A stretch of DNA of 23,465 nucleotides from JBFWIW01 sp050253535 (GTDB taxonomy: Bacteria > Bacillota > Clostridia > Oscillospirales > Oscillospiraceae): assembly GCA_050253535.1 (NCBI GenBank), contig JBFWIW010000049.1, forward strand, positions 1 through 23,465, written 5' to 3'. Under the pieces are notes generated by a model. That model was not told the DNA's origin. It made no database searches and was given only the letters and a program-made list of their open reading frames with translations. The first letter of the stretch is position 1, and the number at the start of each line of letters is the position of its first letter. The translations under genes were made by a program, and so were the position numbers. Below, in pieces: positions 5,146 to 12,847 of the stretch.

Positions 5146-6531
5146 ATGAAAATTAGGCTGTCAGAATATGTTGACACTATTAGAGATAGAAAAATCGACG
5201 TTATAGGAGTCGGTGTTAGCAATACTCCGCTCATCATCCATTTATTGAGAAAAGGCTGCAGACTGACAGTGCGTGACAAGTCGCCGCGAGATAAACTTGG
5301 AGCTGTCGCAGATGAGATCGAATCCTTAGGCGGGAAGCTGATTTTGGGCGATGGATATCTTCAGAACATCAATGCGGACGTCATATTCCGAACACCGGGG
5401 CTCAGGCCGGACCTGCCGCAACTTATTAAGGCAAGGGAACGTGGGGCTGTCATAACGTCTGAGATGGAAGTTTTTTTTGAGGTGTGCCCCTCCAAGATCA
5501 TCGCCGTCACCGGAAGCGATGGGAAGACCACGACCACGACAATTATTTCTGAGCTCCTCCGGGCCGCCGGGTACAATGTGCACCTCGGCGGAAATATCGG
5601 AAATCCGCTTCTCTGCGAGGCTGACGCCATGTCGAGGGAGGACATTACAGTACTGGAGCTCTCTTCTTTTCAGTTAATGACAATGCGGGCGTCTCCGCAC
5701 TTAGCCGTCATCACAAACATTGCCCCAAACCATCTTGATATCCATCGTGATATGCGGGAGTATATCGATGCAAAAAAAAACATCTTTCTGTACCAAAAAC
5801 CCAGCGATAAACTGGTCTTAAACGCCGATAACGGGATAGTTTCGGCTTTGTCTTCTGAGGCCACGGGCAATGTTATGTTTTTCTCCCGCAAAATTATACC
5901 TGAAAACGGCATTTGCCTATCCGACGGGGTAATCTGCTCGGTGACGGACGGTGTCTCACGCCCGATAATGTACGCTTCGGATATCCGGCTGCCTGGAGTC
6001 CACAATGTGGAAAACTATATGGCCGCCTTTGCAGCGACATTCGGGTTGGTGAGGCCTGATATCCAGCGGCGCGTCGCAACGGAATTCAGAGGCGTAGAGC
6101 ACAGGATAGAACATGTCCGCACGCTTCGCGGAGTCGAATATTACAACGACTCGATAGCGTCTAGCCCATCACGCACAACCGCGGGGCTTCACTCGTTTGA
6201 TAAAAAGGTCATACTCATAGCAGGAGGTAAGGATAAGGGCGTTTTGTTTGACGAATTGGGCCGTGAGATCGTCGAGCATGTCAAGACGCTCGTCGTTACA
6301 GGCTATACCGCCGATAAGATAGCCGAGGCTGTTACCGGTGCGCCGGGTTATAAGGGATCTCCGGATATCATACGCCGGGAAGATTTCAGGGATGCGGTCA
6401 TAGCCGCGTCCGAATCCGCCAAAGAGGGAGATATTGTCATCCTTTCGCCTGCATGCACCTCGTTCGACCATTTTAGGAATTTTGCTGAGCGCGGAGAATA
6501 TTTTAAAAAAATAGTCGGCGAACTGAGCTAG
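5146..6531 (+). CDS. murD: UDP-N-acetylmuramoyl-L-alanine--D-glutamate ligase
   Basis: A 461-residue cytoplasmic Mur ligase that adds D-Glu to UDP-MurNAc-L-Ala, using ATP, in peptidoglycan precursor synthesis. Visible elements: an N-terminal nucleotide-binding fold (IDVIGVGVSNTPL near 17-29), the MurD-type FRTPGLRPD at 81-89, P-loop TGSDGKTTT at 122-130, ELSSFQL, NIAPNHLDIH, and RGVEHRIEHVR then YNDSIASSPSRT at the start of the C-terminal domain. The frame is open upstream to 5077, but that would run through the leader palindromes; GAGGTG precedes the ATG at 5146, although the spacing is short. Many Firmicutes have murD inside a division and cell-wall cluster; here it instead heads a run with yunB and ligA. 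Confidence 0.95.
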   Translation: MKIRLSEYVDTIRDRKIDVIGVGVSNTPLIIHLLRKGCRLTVRDKSPRDKLGAVADEIESLGGKLILGDGYLQNINADVIFRTPGLRPDLPQLIKARERGAVITSEMEVFFEVCPSKIIAVTGSDGKTTTTTIISELLRAAGYNVHLGGNIGNPLLCEADAMSREDITVLELSSFQLMTMRASPHLAVITNIAPNHLDIHRDMREYIDAKKNIFLYQKPSDKLVLNADNGIVSALSSEATGNVMFFSRKIIPENGICLSDGVICSVTDGVSRPIMYASDIRLPGVHNVENYMAAFAATFGLVRPDIQRRVATEFRGVEHRIEHVRTLRGVEYYNDSIASSPSRTTAGLHSFDKKVILIAGGKDKGVLFDELGREIVEHVKTLVVTGYTADKIAEAVTGAPGYKGSPDIIRREDFRDAVIAASESAKEGDIVILSPACTSFDHFRNFAERGEYFKKIVGELS

Positions 6532-6536
6532 TATTT

Positions 6537-6567
6537 GCAAATAGGTACGAGCTGTCGCTCATACAAA
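6537..6567 (+). promoter_or_regulatory. Candidate sigma-E promoter for yunB
   Basis: CATACAAA (6560-6567) matches the sigma-E -10 consensus CATACAHT at seven of eight positions. GCAAATA (6537-6543) is a partial -35, 16 bases upstream. yunB is a mother-cell sigma-E gene in B. subtilis, which makes an internal sporulation promoter inside the murD-yunB gap plausible. Confidence 0.4.
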
Positions 6568-6588
6568 TAGCATAAGGAGGTGTTCCTT

Positions 6589-7281
6589 ATGCTGCCGTAT
6601 GAAATAAGGCGCGGTATTTACCGGGCATTTGGCACAAGAAGAGGAATTCACCGGGCGAAGCGAGGAGCATTGCTCGCTATATCTATACTCCTTATTATTG
6701 CTATAATACTCTGCATTATCGTTTCGCGAGCGGTTCCGATTATTGAACAGATGGCAAAGACATCTACAACAGGTATCGTGACCTCTACGGTAAACAAGGC
6801 GATAAGAAACAAAATGTCTGATGGAAGCTTGGACTATGAGAAGCTCGTCTCGCTGGAAAAGGATGAATACGGAAATATTACCGCGCTTGTGACGAATATG
6901 GCGAAGATAAATCTTCTCCAGGCAGACATAACAAGTGCAGTTATTGACCTTCTTTCGGAAAATGACTCCGCCGTCGTGCGTATTCCGCTGGGAAATATAG
7001 TCGGGAGCGCTATATTTTCGGGAACTGGTCCGACCATACCTGTGAAGATATTATCTGTTACCAGCGTTAAAACATCGTTTTCAAACCAGTTTTCTGCGGC
7101 GGGCATAAACCAGACGCGGCATCAGATAATGCTGAATGTCGACGTGTCACTGTCCATACTTATTCCTGGACATACCACGTCACTGACTGTTCCAACCGAG
7201 GTGTGCATAGCCGAGACAGTCATAGTCGGTTCCGTTCCAAATACTTACGCCGATATACAAAGCGCCGATACAACAGACTGA
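6589..7281 (+). CDS. yunB: Sporulation protein YunB
   Basis: A 230-residue membrane-anchored protein: a basic N-terminus rich in Arg, one transmembrane segment at about residues 23-46 (LLAISILLIIAIILCIIVS), then an exported domain. Family features are visible: the segment just after the membrane helix (VPIIEQMAKTSTTGIVTSTV), the YEKLVSLEKDEYGNITALV motif, RIPLGN, and the late IMLNVDVSLSILIPGHT...VPTEVCIAETVIVG. YunB is a sigma-E-dependent sporulation protein in Bacillus; its biochemical role is not known. The ATG at 6589 is chosen over the upstream in-frame GTG at 6580 because AAGGAGG (6574-6580) then has 8-base spacing. It sits between murD and ligA, 15 bases ahead of ligA. Confidence 0.88.
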   Translation: MLPYEIRRGIYRAFGTRRGIHRAKRGALLAISILLIIAIILCIIVSRAVPIIEQMAKTSTTGIVTSTVNKAIRNKMSDGSLDYEKLVSLEKDEYGNITALVTNMAKINLLQADITSAVIDLLSENDSAVVRIPLGNIVGSAIFSGTGPTIPVKILSVTSVKTSFSNQFSAAGINQTRHQIMLNVDVSLSILIPGHTTSLTVPTEVCIAETVIVGSVPNTYADIQSADTTD

Positions 7282-7296
7282 ATTTCGGAGGTCATG

Positions 7297-9276
7297 ATGA
7301 ACGCAAAAGAGGAGATAGACGCGCTTCGCACGGAAATAGAGCGCCACAATAAAAATTATTATGTAAACGATGCCCCAACCATTTCCGACTTTGAATATGA
7401 CAGATTAATGCAGCGCCTTATTGCGCTCGAAGAGGAAAATCCCGAACTTGTTATACCTGACTCTCCCACGCAGAGGGTCGGCGGCAAGGTTCTCGCGGCC
7501 TTTTCCCCGGTGCGCCATGAGGCGCCGCTTGAAAGCCTTGCAGACGTTTTTTCTTTTGAAGAACTCGAGGCGTTCGATACGAGGGTAAGAAGTACCGGTA
7601 TAAACCCGTCCTATGTCGTTGAGCCGAAAATCGATGGGCTCTCAATGTCGCTGCGCTACGAAAACGGCGTTTTTGTGCAGGGCGCAACCCGCGGAGACGG
7701 CGTAATGGGAGAAGACGTCACGGCAAACCTCCGCACTATAAAAAACATACCGCGCAAAATTTCGCCCGCGCCGGAAACACTCGTAGTCCGGGGCGAGGTT
7801 TTTATGCCCAAGGCCGTATTTACGGAGCTAAACGACCTGCGCGAACTTGCCGAGCAGCCGCTTTTTGCAAATCCGCGCAACGCCGCGGCGGGTTCCATGA
7901 GGCAACTTGATCCGAAAGTCGCCGCCGAGAGAAAGCTTGATATTTTTGTTTTCAACATCCAGCAGATAACCGGCAAGGGATTTTCCACACACACAGATTC
8001 TCTGGACTATCTCAAAGGCCTTGGTTTCAAGACGATAGATTACAGGAGCTTCGACAATATAGCCGATTGCTGTAATAATATAAACTGCCTCGGTGAAAAC
8101 CGTGAGAACCTTGAGTGTGATATCGACGGCGCGGTGATAAAAATCAACTCGCTTGCCGACAGACGCACACTCGGCAGTACGGCAAAAGCGCCTCGCTGGG
8201 CGGTTGCCTATAAATACCCTCCGGAGAAGAAAGAGACAAAGCTTATCGATATCGTCGTACAGGTCGGTCGCACGGGCGTCCTCACACCCAAAGCGGTAGT
8301 CGAACCTGTCCGTCTGGCCGGGACCACTGTGACCAATGCTACGCTCCACAACCAGGATTTTATTAATGAAAAAGATATCAGAATAGGCGATACGATACTT
8401 GTGCAGAAAGCTGGCGAAATCATACCGGAAGTTCTCGGTGTCATACGTGACAGGAGGCCGGAGGGGACGGTTCCGTATAGGCTCCCGGATTTCTGCCCGG
8501 TATGCGGCAGCCCGGTCTCCCGGGAGGAAGATGCCGCCGCTGTAAGGTGCAGGGGCGCAGAATGCCCGGCGCAGCTCCTCCGCAATATTGTGCACTTTGC
8601 CTCACGCAATGCCATGGATATCGAAGGACTGGGGATATCTGTTGTAAAAGCCCTTGTAGACGCCAAGCTCATCCGCTCAGCCGGCGATCTCTACTATCTG
8701 GACGCGCAGTCGGTGGAAGCGCTGCCCCATATGGGTAAAAAGTCAGCGGAGAAGCTTCTCGCGGCCATCGAGGGCTCAAAGAAAAACGATCTCTCCCGGC
8801 TTTTGTTCGCGCTCGGAATATGGCAGGTTGGCCAGGCGGCGGCAAAGACGCTCTCATCCGCTTTCGGGTCCATGGAAGCGATTGAAAAAGCGGCGTTTTC
8901 GGAGCTGACAGCCGTTCCTGACGTGGGCGCGGTCACGGCGGGGAATATCGCAGAGTGGTTTAAAAGCGCTCAGTCTCAGCACCTTCTGGGCCTTTTGCGG
9001 AGAGCCGGCGTCAACATGGAGAGCCATGTTGAAAGGACCGACCTGCGTTTTGCGGGTATGACATTTGTCCTCACGGGCGCTCTCAGTAAATTTACGCGCA
9101 GCGAAGCCGAAGAAATAATAGAGAGTTTTGGTGGAAAATCATCAGCGTCCGTATCAAAAAAAACGACGTATGTTCTGGCGGGCGAGGATGCAGGTTCGAA
9201 GCTTCAAAAAGCTCAGACTCTGGGCGTCAGAATTATTTCTGAAAACGAATTTGAAGAAATGATTAAAATATATTAA
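7297..9276 (+). CDS. ligA: NAD-dependent DNA ligase
   Basis: A 659-residue enzyme that seals nicks during replication and repair using NAD+. All domains are present in order: Ia domain with HNKNYYVNDAPTISDFEYD near the N-terminus, adenylation domain with the active-site Lys in EPKIDG (residue 111), an OB fold (IVVQVGRTGVLTPKAVVEPV), a four-Cys zinc finger (CPVCGSPV...CRGAECP), helix-hairpin-helix repeats (LPHMGKKSAEKLL, VPDVGAVTAGNI) and a C-terminal BRCT domain (FAGMTFVLTGAL...SENEFEEMI). The start is ambiguous by one codon: ATGATG begins at 7294, and the second ATG is preferred because GGAGG (7287-7291) would otherwise be too close. No pcrA or gatCAB neighbours are present. Confidence 0.97.
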   Translation: MNAKEEIDALRTEIERHNKNYYVNDAPTISDFEYDRLMQRLIALEEENPELVIPDSPTQRVGGKVLAAFSPVRHEAPLESLADVFSFEELEAFDTRVRSTGINPSYVVEPKIDGLSMSLRYENGVFVQGATRGDGVMGEDVTANLRTIKNIPRKISPAPETLVVRGEVFMPKAVFTELNDLRELAEQPLFANPRNAAAGSMRQLDPKVAAERKLDIFVFNIQQITGKGFSTHTDSLDYLKGLGFKTIDYRSFDNIADCCNNINCLGENRENLECDIDGAVIKINSLADRRTLGSTAKAPRWAVAYKYPPEKKETKLIDIVVQVGRTGVLTPKAVVEPVRLAGTTVTNATLHNQDFINEKDIRIGDTILVQKAGEIIPEVLGVIRDRRPEGTVPYRLPDFCPVCGSPVSREEDAAAVRCRGAECPAQLLRNIVHFASRNAMDIEGLGISVVKALVDAKLIRSAGDLYYLDAQSVEALPHMGKKSAEKLLAAIEGSKKNDLSRLLFALGIWQVGQAAAKTLSSAFGSMEAIEKAAFSELTAVPDVGAVTAGNIAEWFKSAQSQHLLGLLRRAGVNMESHVERTDLRFAGMTFVLTGALSKFTRSEAEEIIESFGGKSSASVSKKTTYVLAGEDAGSKLQKAQTLGVRIISENEFEEMIKIY

Positions 9277-9363
9277 AATAATTTAACACCTCAATGGAAC
9301 TTCAAGTATTTAAAAACGTCTTATTTTCATAATATTCCCAAATTATTTTTGGAGGGACTGTAT

Positions 9364-10326
9364 ATGAAAAAGACGTTTTTCGCATTTATTGCCGTTTTAC
9401 TCATATTATCTTTACTCGCGGGGTGCGGTGCAAGCGGCGCAGCCTCCGATATTTCCGCCAGCAGCTCGGGCGCATCGGTGACTTACGGCGATACTGCGGA
9501 TAATCAGGAATCCGTTGAGTATAGCTATGCGTCCGACTCAGAAAAAGCCGGCGGCATTTTTACGACGGCCACAAAAAGCGTGCCGCTTTCCGAGAAGATA
9601 ATATATTCGGCAAATGCCAATATCGAGACTACGGCCTTTGACGAAACAATCGAAAAAGTCTACGCCATGCTTGACGAATACGGCGCTTTCCTTGAGAGTT
9701 CCAGCATAAGCGGGTCTGATTATACGTCAAAGTACTACGGCTACCAGACATACCGCTCGGCAAGCTTCGTTGTCCGTGTCCCGGCTGACAAATTTGAAGC
9801 GCTGACCGGAAATCTTGACAGCCTTGGGAACGTGACGTCTTCCTCAACCGGCACCGATAACATAACGGCGCGTTATACCGACACCGAATCCCGACTGAAG
9901 ACATATAGGACCGAGGAAGAGAGGCTCCTCGCCATGCTCGAAAAGACGGATACGGTCGCCGATATGTTAACAATTGAAGAACGCCTGGCTGAGATCAGAT
10001 ATGAGATAGAAACGCTCACCTCAACTCTTACAAACTGGCAGAACGAGGTCGATTACAGCACGGTAAACCTCTCCGTACAGGAGGTTGAAGAGCTCTCGGA
10101 AAAGGTGCCGACTCAGCGCAGTTACTGGGAAGAAGTACGCGACGGATTTTTGAGTTCTCTAAAATCAGTCGGGAGATTTTTTACAAATATTTTTAAGGGA
10201 TTTATCATTGCTCTGCCGTCGCTCATTGTCGCCGCGGCCATTGTCGCCGTTATAATTGTAATAGTCAGAAAAACGCTCCGAGGCAGACTTGATAAAAAGC
10301 GTGACAAACCGGATGGCAAACGATAA
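9364..10326 (+). CDS. DUF4349 domain lipoprotein
   Basis: A 320-residue surface lipoprotein. The N-terminus has a basic start, a hydrophobic core and lipobox LAGC with the modified Cys at residue 21, followed by a Ser/Gly/Asp-rich linker. The DUF4349 domain runs from about residue 75: KIIYSANANIETTAFDETIEKV, SFVVRVPADKFEALTGNL, and a long helical section with charged heptad-like spacing (TRYTDTESRLKTYRTEEERLL-type region to about 225). A C-terminal transmembrane helix (about 280-302, LIVAAAIVAVIIVIV) ends in a basic tail. Its function is unknown. GGAGGGA precedes the ATG at 9364; the frame also opens at a TTG (9349) that overlaps this site. The unit is closed by a good terminator. Confidence 0.85.
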   Translation: MKKTFFAFIAVLLILSLLAGCGASGAASDISASSSGASVTYGDTADNQESVEYSYASDSEKAGGIFTTATKSVPLSEKIIYSANANIETTAFDETIEKVYAMLDEYGAFLESSSISGSDYTSKYYGYQTYRSASFVVRVPADKFEALTGNLDSLGNVTSSSTGTDNITARYTDTESRLKTYRTEEERLLAMLEKTDTVADMLTIEERLAEIRYEIETLTSTLTNWQNEVDYSTVNLSVQEVEELSEKVPTQRSYWEEVRDGFLSSLKSVGRFFTNIFKGFIIALPSLIVAAAIVAVIIVIVRKTLRGRLDKKRDKPDGKR

Positions 10327-10338
10327 ACTGCTGTATAA

Positions 10339-10373
10339 TAAAAGGGGGATACCGGGTCGGTATCTCCCTTTTA
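10339..10373 (+). terminator. Intrinsic terminator after the DUF4349 gene
   Basis: Arms 10339-10353 and 10359-10373 form a 15-bp stem with one G-U pair, GC-rich at the top, and loop GGGTC. The right arm ends in TTTTA. A new promoter begins only three bases further on. Confidence 0.8.
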
Positions 10374-10375
10374 TG

Positions 10376-10404
10376 TTTACAATTATCCCTGAATGTGGTA
10401 TATT
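10376..10404 (+). promoter_or_regulatory. Sigma-A promoter for prfA-tsaC-coaE
   Basis: TTTACA (10376-10381), a 17-base spacer and TATATT (10399-10404), 32 bases before the prfA start. Downstream genes follow with overlaps or near-overlaps, so one promoter probably serves all three. Confidence 0.7.
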
Positions 10405-10436
10405 TATTATCTGAAATTTTTATATGAGGGACGAAT

Positions 10437-11501
10437 ATGCTGGATAAACTCAAAGCTATCGAGGATAAATATGTAGAGCTTGAAAAGCGCATGCAGGATC
10501 CGGAGGTGTATACCGATATCGCTCTGTATTCGCGCCTTGCCAAGGAGCAGAAAGAAATTACGCCCGTGGTACAGGTTTTCCGAAGATATGAAAAATACCG
10601 CTCCGACGCCGAAGGCGCACGGGAGCTTATGAGCGATCCGGAATTAAAGGCGATGGCGCAGGAGGAGTTCGAGTCGGCAAGGGAAGCCATGGAGCGCGCA
10701 GAGGATGAACTTAAGCGTCTGCTTCTGCCAAAAGACCCTAACGACTCCAAAAACGTCATCATCGAAATCCGCGGCGGCGCCGGTGGTGAAGAGGCCGCGC
10801 TTTTTGCATATAACCTCTATCGAATGTATACGATGTACGCCGAGTCGAAGCGCTGGAAATCGGAAATCGTCAACATAAACGAGACGGAACTCGGCGGTAT
10901 TAAGGAAGTGAGCTTCATAATTGAGGGCGAGGGCGCATATTCGCGATTCAAGTTTGAGCGCGGCGTCCATCGTGTCCAGAGAGTCCCGGATACGGAGGCT
11001 TCGGGCCGCATCCACACCTCGACAGTAACGGTGGCAGTCCTTCCCGAGGTAGACGAGGTCGATTTTCAAATAAATCCAACGGACCTGCAGGTAGACACTT
11101 ACCGCTCATCAGGCGCGGGAGGTCAGCATGTTAACAAGACGGAGTCTGCCATCCGAATAACCCATTTGCCGACGGGAACCGTCGTCGAATGTCAGGACGA
11201 GCGCAGCCAGCATAAAAACCGCGAACGCGCAATGAAAATACTTGCGTCCCGGCTTTATGAGGCCGAACAGGAAAAGCAGGCCGCGGTTCTGGCCGCCGAG
11301 CGGAAGAGTCAAGTCGGTACCGGAGACCGGTCGGAGCGTATCCGTACCTATAACTTTCCGCAGGGCAGGGTCACTGATCACCGAATCGGGCTCACACTGT
11401 ATAAAATTGAGCAGATCCTTAACGGGTCGCTGGACGAGATAATTGACGCACTCATAACCGCTGATCAGGCGGAGAAACTAAAGGCCTCTTCCGGAGAATG
11501 A
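10437..11501 (+). CDS. prfA: Peptide chain release factor 1
   Basis: A 354-residue factor that releases the peptide at UAA and UAG stop codons. The N-terminal helical domain (1-100) is followed by the release-factor core GGAGGEEAALFAYNLYRMY. The stop-recognition PxT tripeptide reads PDT at 184-186 (RVPDTEASGRIHTS), which marks it as RF1 rather than RF2. The catalytic GGQ lies at 228-230 (SSGAGGQHVNKTESA). Length is typical. GAGGGACG precedes the ATG. The prmC methyltransferase gene that often follows prfA is missing; tsaC follows immediately, as in a shortened version of the Firmicutes prfA-prmC-tsaC arrangement. Confidence 0.97.
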   Translation: MLDKLKAIEDKYVELEKRMQDPEVYTDIALYSRLAKEQKEITPVVQVFRRYEKYRSDAEGARELMSDPELKAMAQEEFESAREAMERAEDELKRLLLPKDPNDSKNVIIEIRGGAGGEEAALFAYNLYRMYTMYAESKRWKSEIVNINETELGGIKEVSFIIEGEGAYSRFKFERGVHRVQRVPDTEASGRIHTSTVTVAVLPEVDEVDFQINPTDLQVDTYRSSGAGGQHVNKTESAIRITHLPTGTVVECQDERSQHKNRERAMKILASRLYEAEQEKQAAVLAAERKSQVGTGDRSERIRTYNFPQGRVTDHRIGLTLYKIEQILNGSLDEIIDALITADQAEKLKASSGE

Positions 11502-11503
11502 AA

Positions 11504-12133
11504 ATGGAAACTTACGTTACAAAAACCGATATTTATAGAGCGGCGGAGATAGTAAAGGCAGGCGGACTCGTCGGCGTTCCGACCGAGACGGTTTACGGAC
11601 TGGCTTGCGACGGGCTGAATGCTCCTGCCGTTGAGAGGATATACGAAGTCAAGGGCAGGCCCGAGACAAAACCCATAAGCCTCCTTGTCTCCGGTATGGA
11701 CGATGCGGAAAAATTTTGCGTCAACATCCCGAGGGGCGCTTACGTCCTTGCCAAAAAATTTTGGCCGGGTCCGCTCACAATGATACTACAAAAGCGAGGG
11801 AACGTCCCTGAAGTTGTTACAGCAGGGGGTAATACCGTGGGAATCAGATGCCCGGCGCACAAGCTCACGCTCTCGCTTATAAAGCTCTCCGGCGTGCCGC
11901 TGGCAGCGCCGTCGGCAAATCTGTCGGGTATGCCGAGTCCGAAAGATGCCCAAGCGGTCCTAGGATACTTTAACGGCAAAATAGAGTGCGTTATTGACGG
12001 CGGTGAATGTTCTGTCGGCGTCGAGTCGACCATAGTAGATCTGACAGCCGCGCAGCCGAAAATACTCCGTCAGGGCGGACTGCCCGCAGAGGAAATCGAA
12101 AGGGCGCTTGGCGAAAAAGCGGCACAGGCATGA
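11504..12133 (+). CDS. tsaC: Threonylcarbamoyl-AMP synthase (TsaC/Sua5/YrdC family)
   Basis: A 209-residue YrdC-fold enzyme that makes threonylcarbamoyl-AMP from Thr, bicarbonate and ATP, the first step of tRNA t6A37 modification. Signatures: GGLVGVPTETVYGLACDG, YEVKGRPETKPISLLV, FWPGPLTMIL, NTVGIRCPAH, LAAPSANLSGMPSP and the late VESTIVDLT. It is the short YrdC-only form; B. subtilis YwlC carries an extra C-terminal Sua5 domain that is absent here. An ATG at 11498 overlaps the prfA stop, but the second ATG at 11504 has better spacing from GGAG, so I take that one. The gene ends overlapping coaE by 4 bases (ATGA). Confidence 0.93.
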   Translation: METYVTKTDIYRAAEIVKAGGLVGVPTETVYGLACDGLNAPAVERIYEVKGRPETKPISLLVSGMDDAEKFCVNIPRGAYVLAKKFWPGPLTMILQKRGNVPEVVTAGGNTVGIRCPAHKLTLSLIKLSGVPLAAPSANLSGMPSPKDAQAVLGYFNGKIECVIDGGECSVGVESTIVDLTAAQPKILRQGGLPAEEIERALGEKAAQA

Positions 12134-12729
12134 TTATAGGCATAACGGGCGGTACAGGTACCGGCAAGACGACGGCCCTCGCCGCGCTTGCGGTGCTGGG
12201 CGCTTATGTCATCGACTGTGATAAGCTTTACCATGAGCTTTTAGAAAATTGCACAGGCTTGAAAACTGATATCGAGGAACGGTTTCCCGGTGTCGTAAGT
12301 GCGGGAAAACTGGACCGCAAAAAGCTGGGCAGCATAGTTTTTGCCGATAAAACAGCGCTCTCGGAGCTTAACGCAATAACTCACAGGTATATTACCGAGG
12401 AAATAGGAAAACAGATAACAAGAGAAAAAACAGCGGGGTGCAGGCTTTTTGCAATCGACGCGATCGCTCTTTATGAGAGCGGGCTCGCCGGTATGTGCGA
12501 TATTACGGTAGCGGTAACAGCTCCAAGGGAAGTCCGCGCACGCAGGATAATGGCAAGGGAGGGTATAGATCTTGGCTACGCGATGCTTCGCATAGATGCA
12601 CAGCAGCCGGACGAGTTTTATATCCGAAACTGCGGCCACATTCTGGTCAACGATTCCGAAAGCGCGGATGAGTTTTCCAGAAAAGCAGCCGCGTTTTTTG
12701 AAAATATTCTGGGAGGCAATAAAGTTTGA
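12130..12729 (+). CDS. coaE: Dephospho-CoA kinase
   Basis: A 199-residue P-loop kinase catalysing the last step of coenzyme A synthesis. The N-terminus MIIGITGGTGTGKTTALAAL carries the Walker A motif at residues 7-14. Then come VIDCDKLYHELL, the conserved lid and acceptor regions (FPGVVSAGKLDRKKLGSIVF) and REVRARRIMAREG. The usual family P-loop reads GGxxSGKS; here it is GGTGTGKT, a conservative change. The start codon overlaps the tsaC stop as ATGA, showing tight coupling. A longer open frame from 12007 belongs to tsaC in another frame. A hairpin overlaps the stop codon. Confidence 0.94.
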   Translation: MIIGITGGTGTGKTTALAALAVLGAYVIDCDKLYHELLENCTGLKTDIEERFPGVVSAGKLDRKKLGSIVFADKTALSELNAITHRYITEEIGKQITREKTAGCRLFAIDAIALYESGLAGMCDITVAVTAPREVRARRIMAREGIDLGYAMLRIDAQQPDEFYIRNCGHILVNDSESADEFSRKAAAFFENILGGNKV

Positions 12730-12747
12730 AATAAGTTCAAACTTTAT
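12719..12747 (+). terminator. Hairpin overlapping the coaE stop codon
   Basis: Arms 12719-12730 (ATAAAGTTTGAA) and 12736-12747 are exact complements with loop ATAAG. The TGA stop (12727-12729) lies in the left arm; GCGTTTTAC follows. The AT-rich stem makes it a weak intrinsic terminator. Confidence 0.55.
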
Positions 12748-12783
12748 GCGTTTTACTCGCCATTTACGGAATTTGCAAAACAT

Positions 12784-12821
12784 GCGCAAAATGACCATTC
12801 CGTTTTATGATCATTTTGTGC
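12784..12821 (+). repeat. Hairpin in the aminopeptidase leader
   Basis: GCGCAAAATGA (12784-12794) pairs with TCATTTTGTGC (12811-12821), with one G-U pair and a 16-base loop. It lies just upstream of the AAAGGA ribosome binding site and may shape translation of the M18 gene. Confidence 0.4.
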
Positions 12822-12847
12822 CTATATTGAAAGGAATGGTCATAATA

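Noticed and set aside
7828..8595. 255-residue minus-strand ORF
   Set aside because: Lies wholly inside ligA, whose domains are complete; no ribosome binding site or recognisable domain.
12241..12798. 185-residue minus-strand ORF
   Set aside because: Antisense to coaE, crosses the terminator hairpin and shows no domain.
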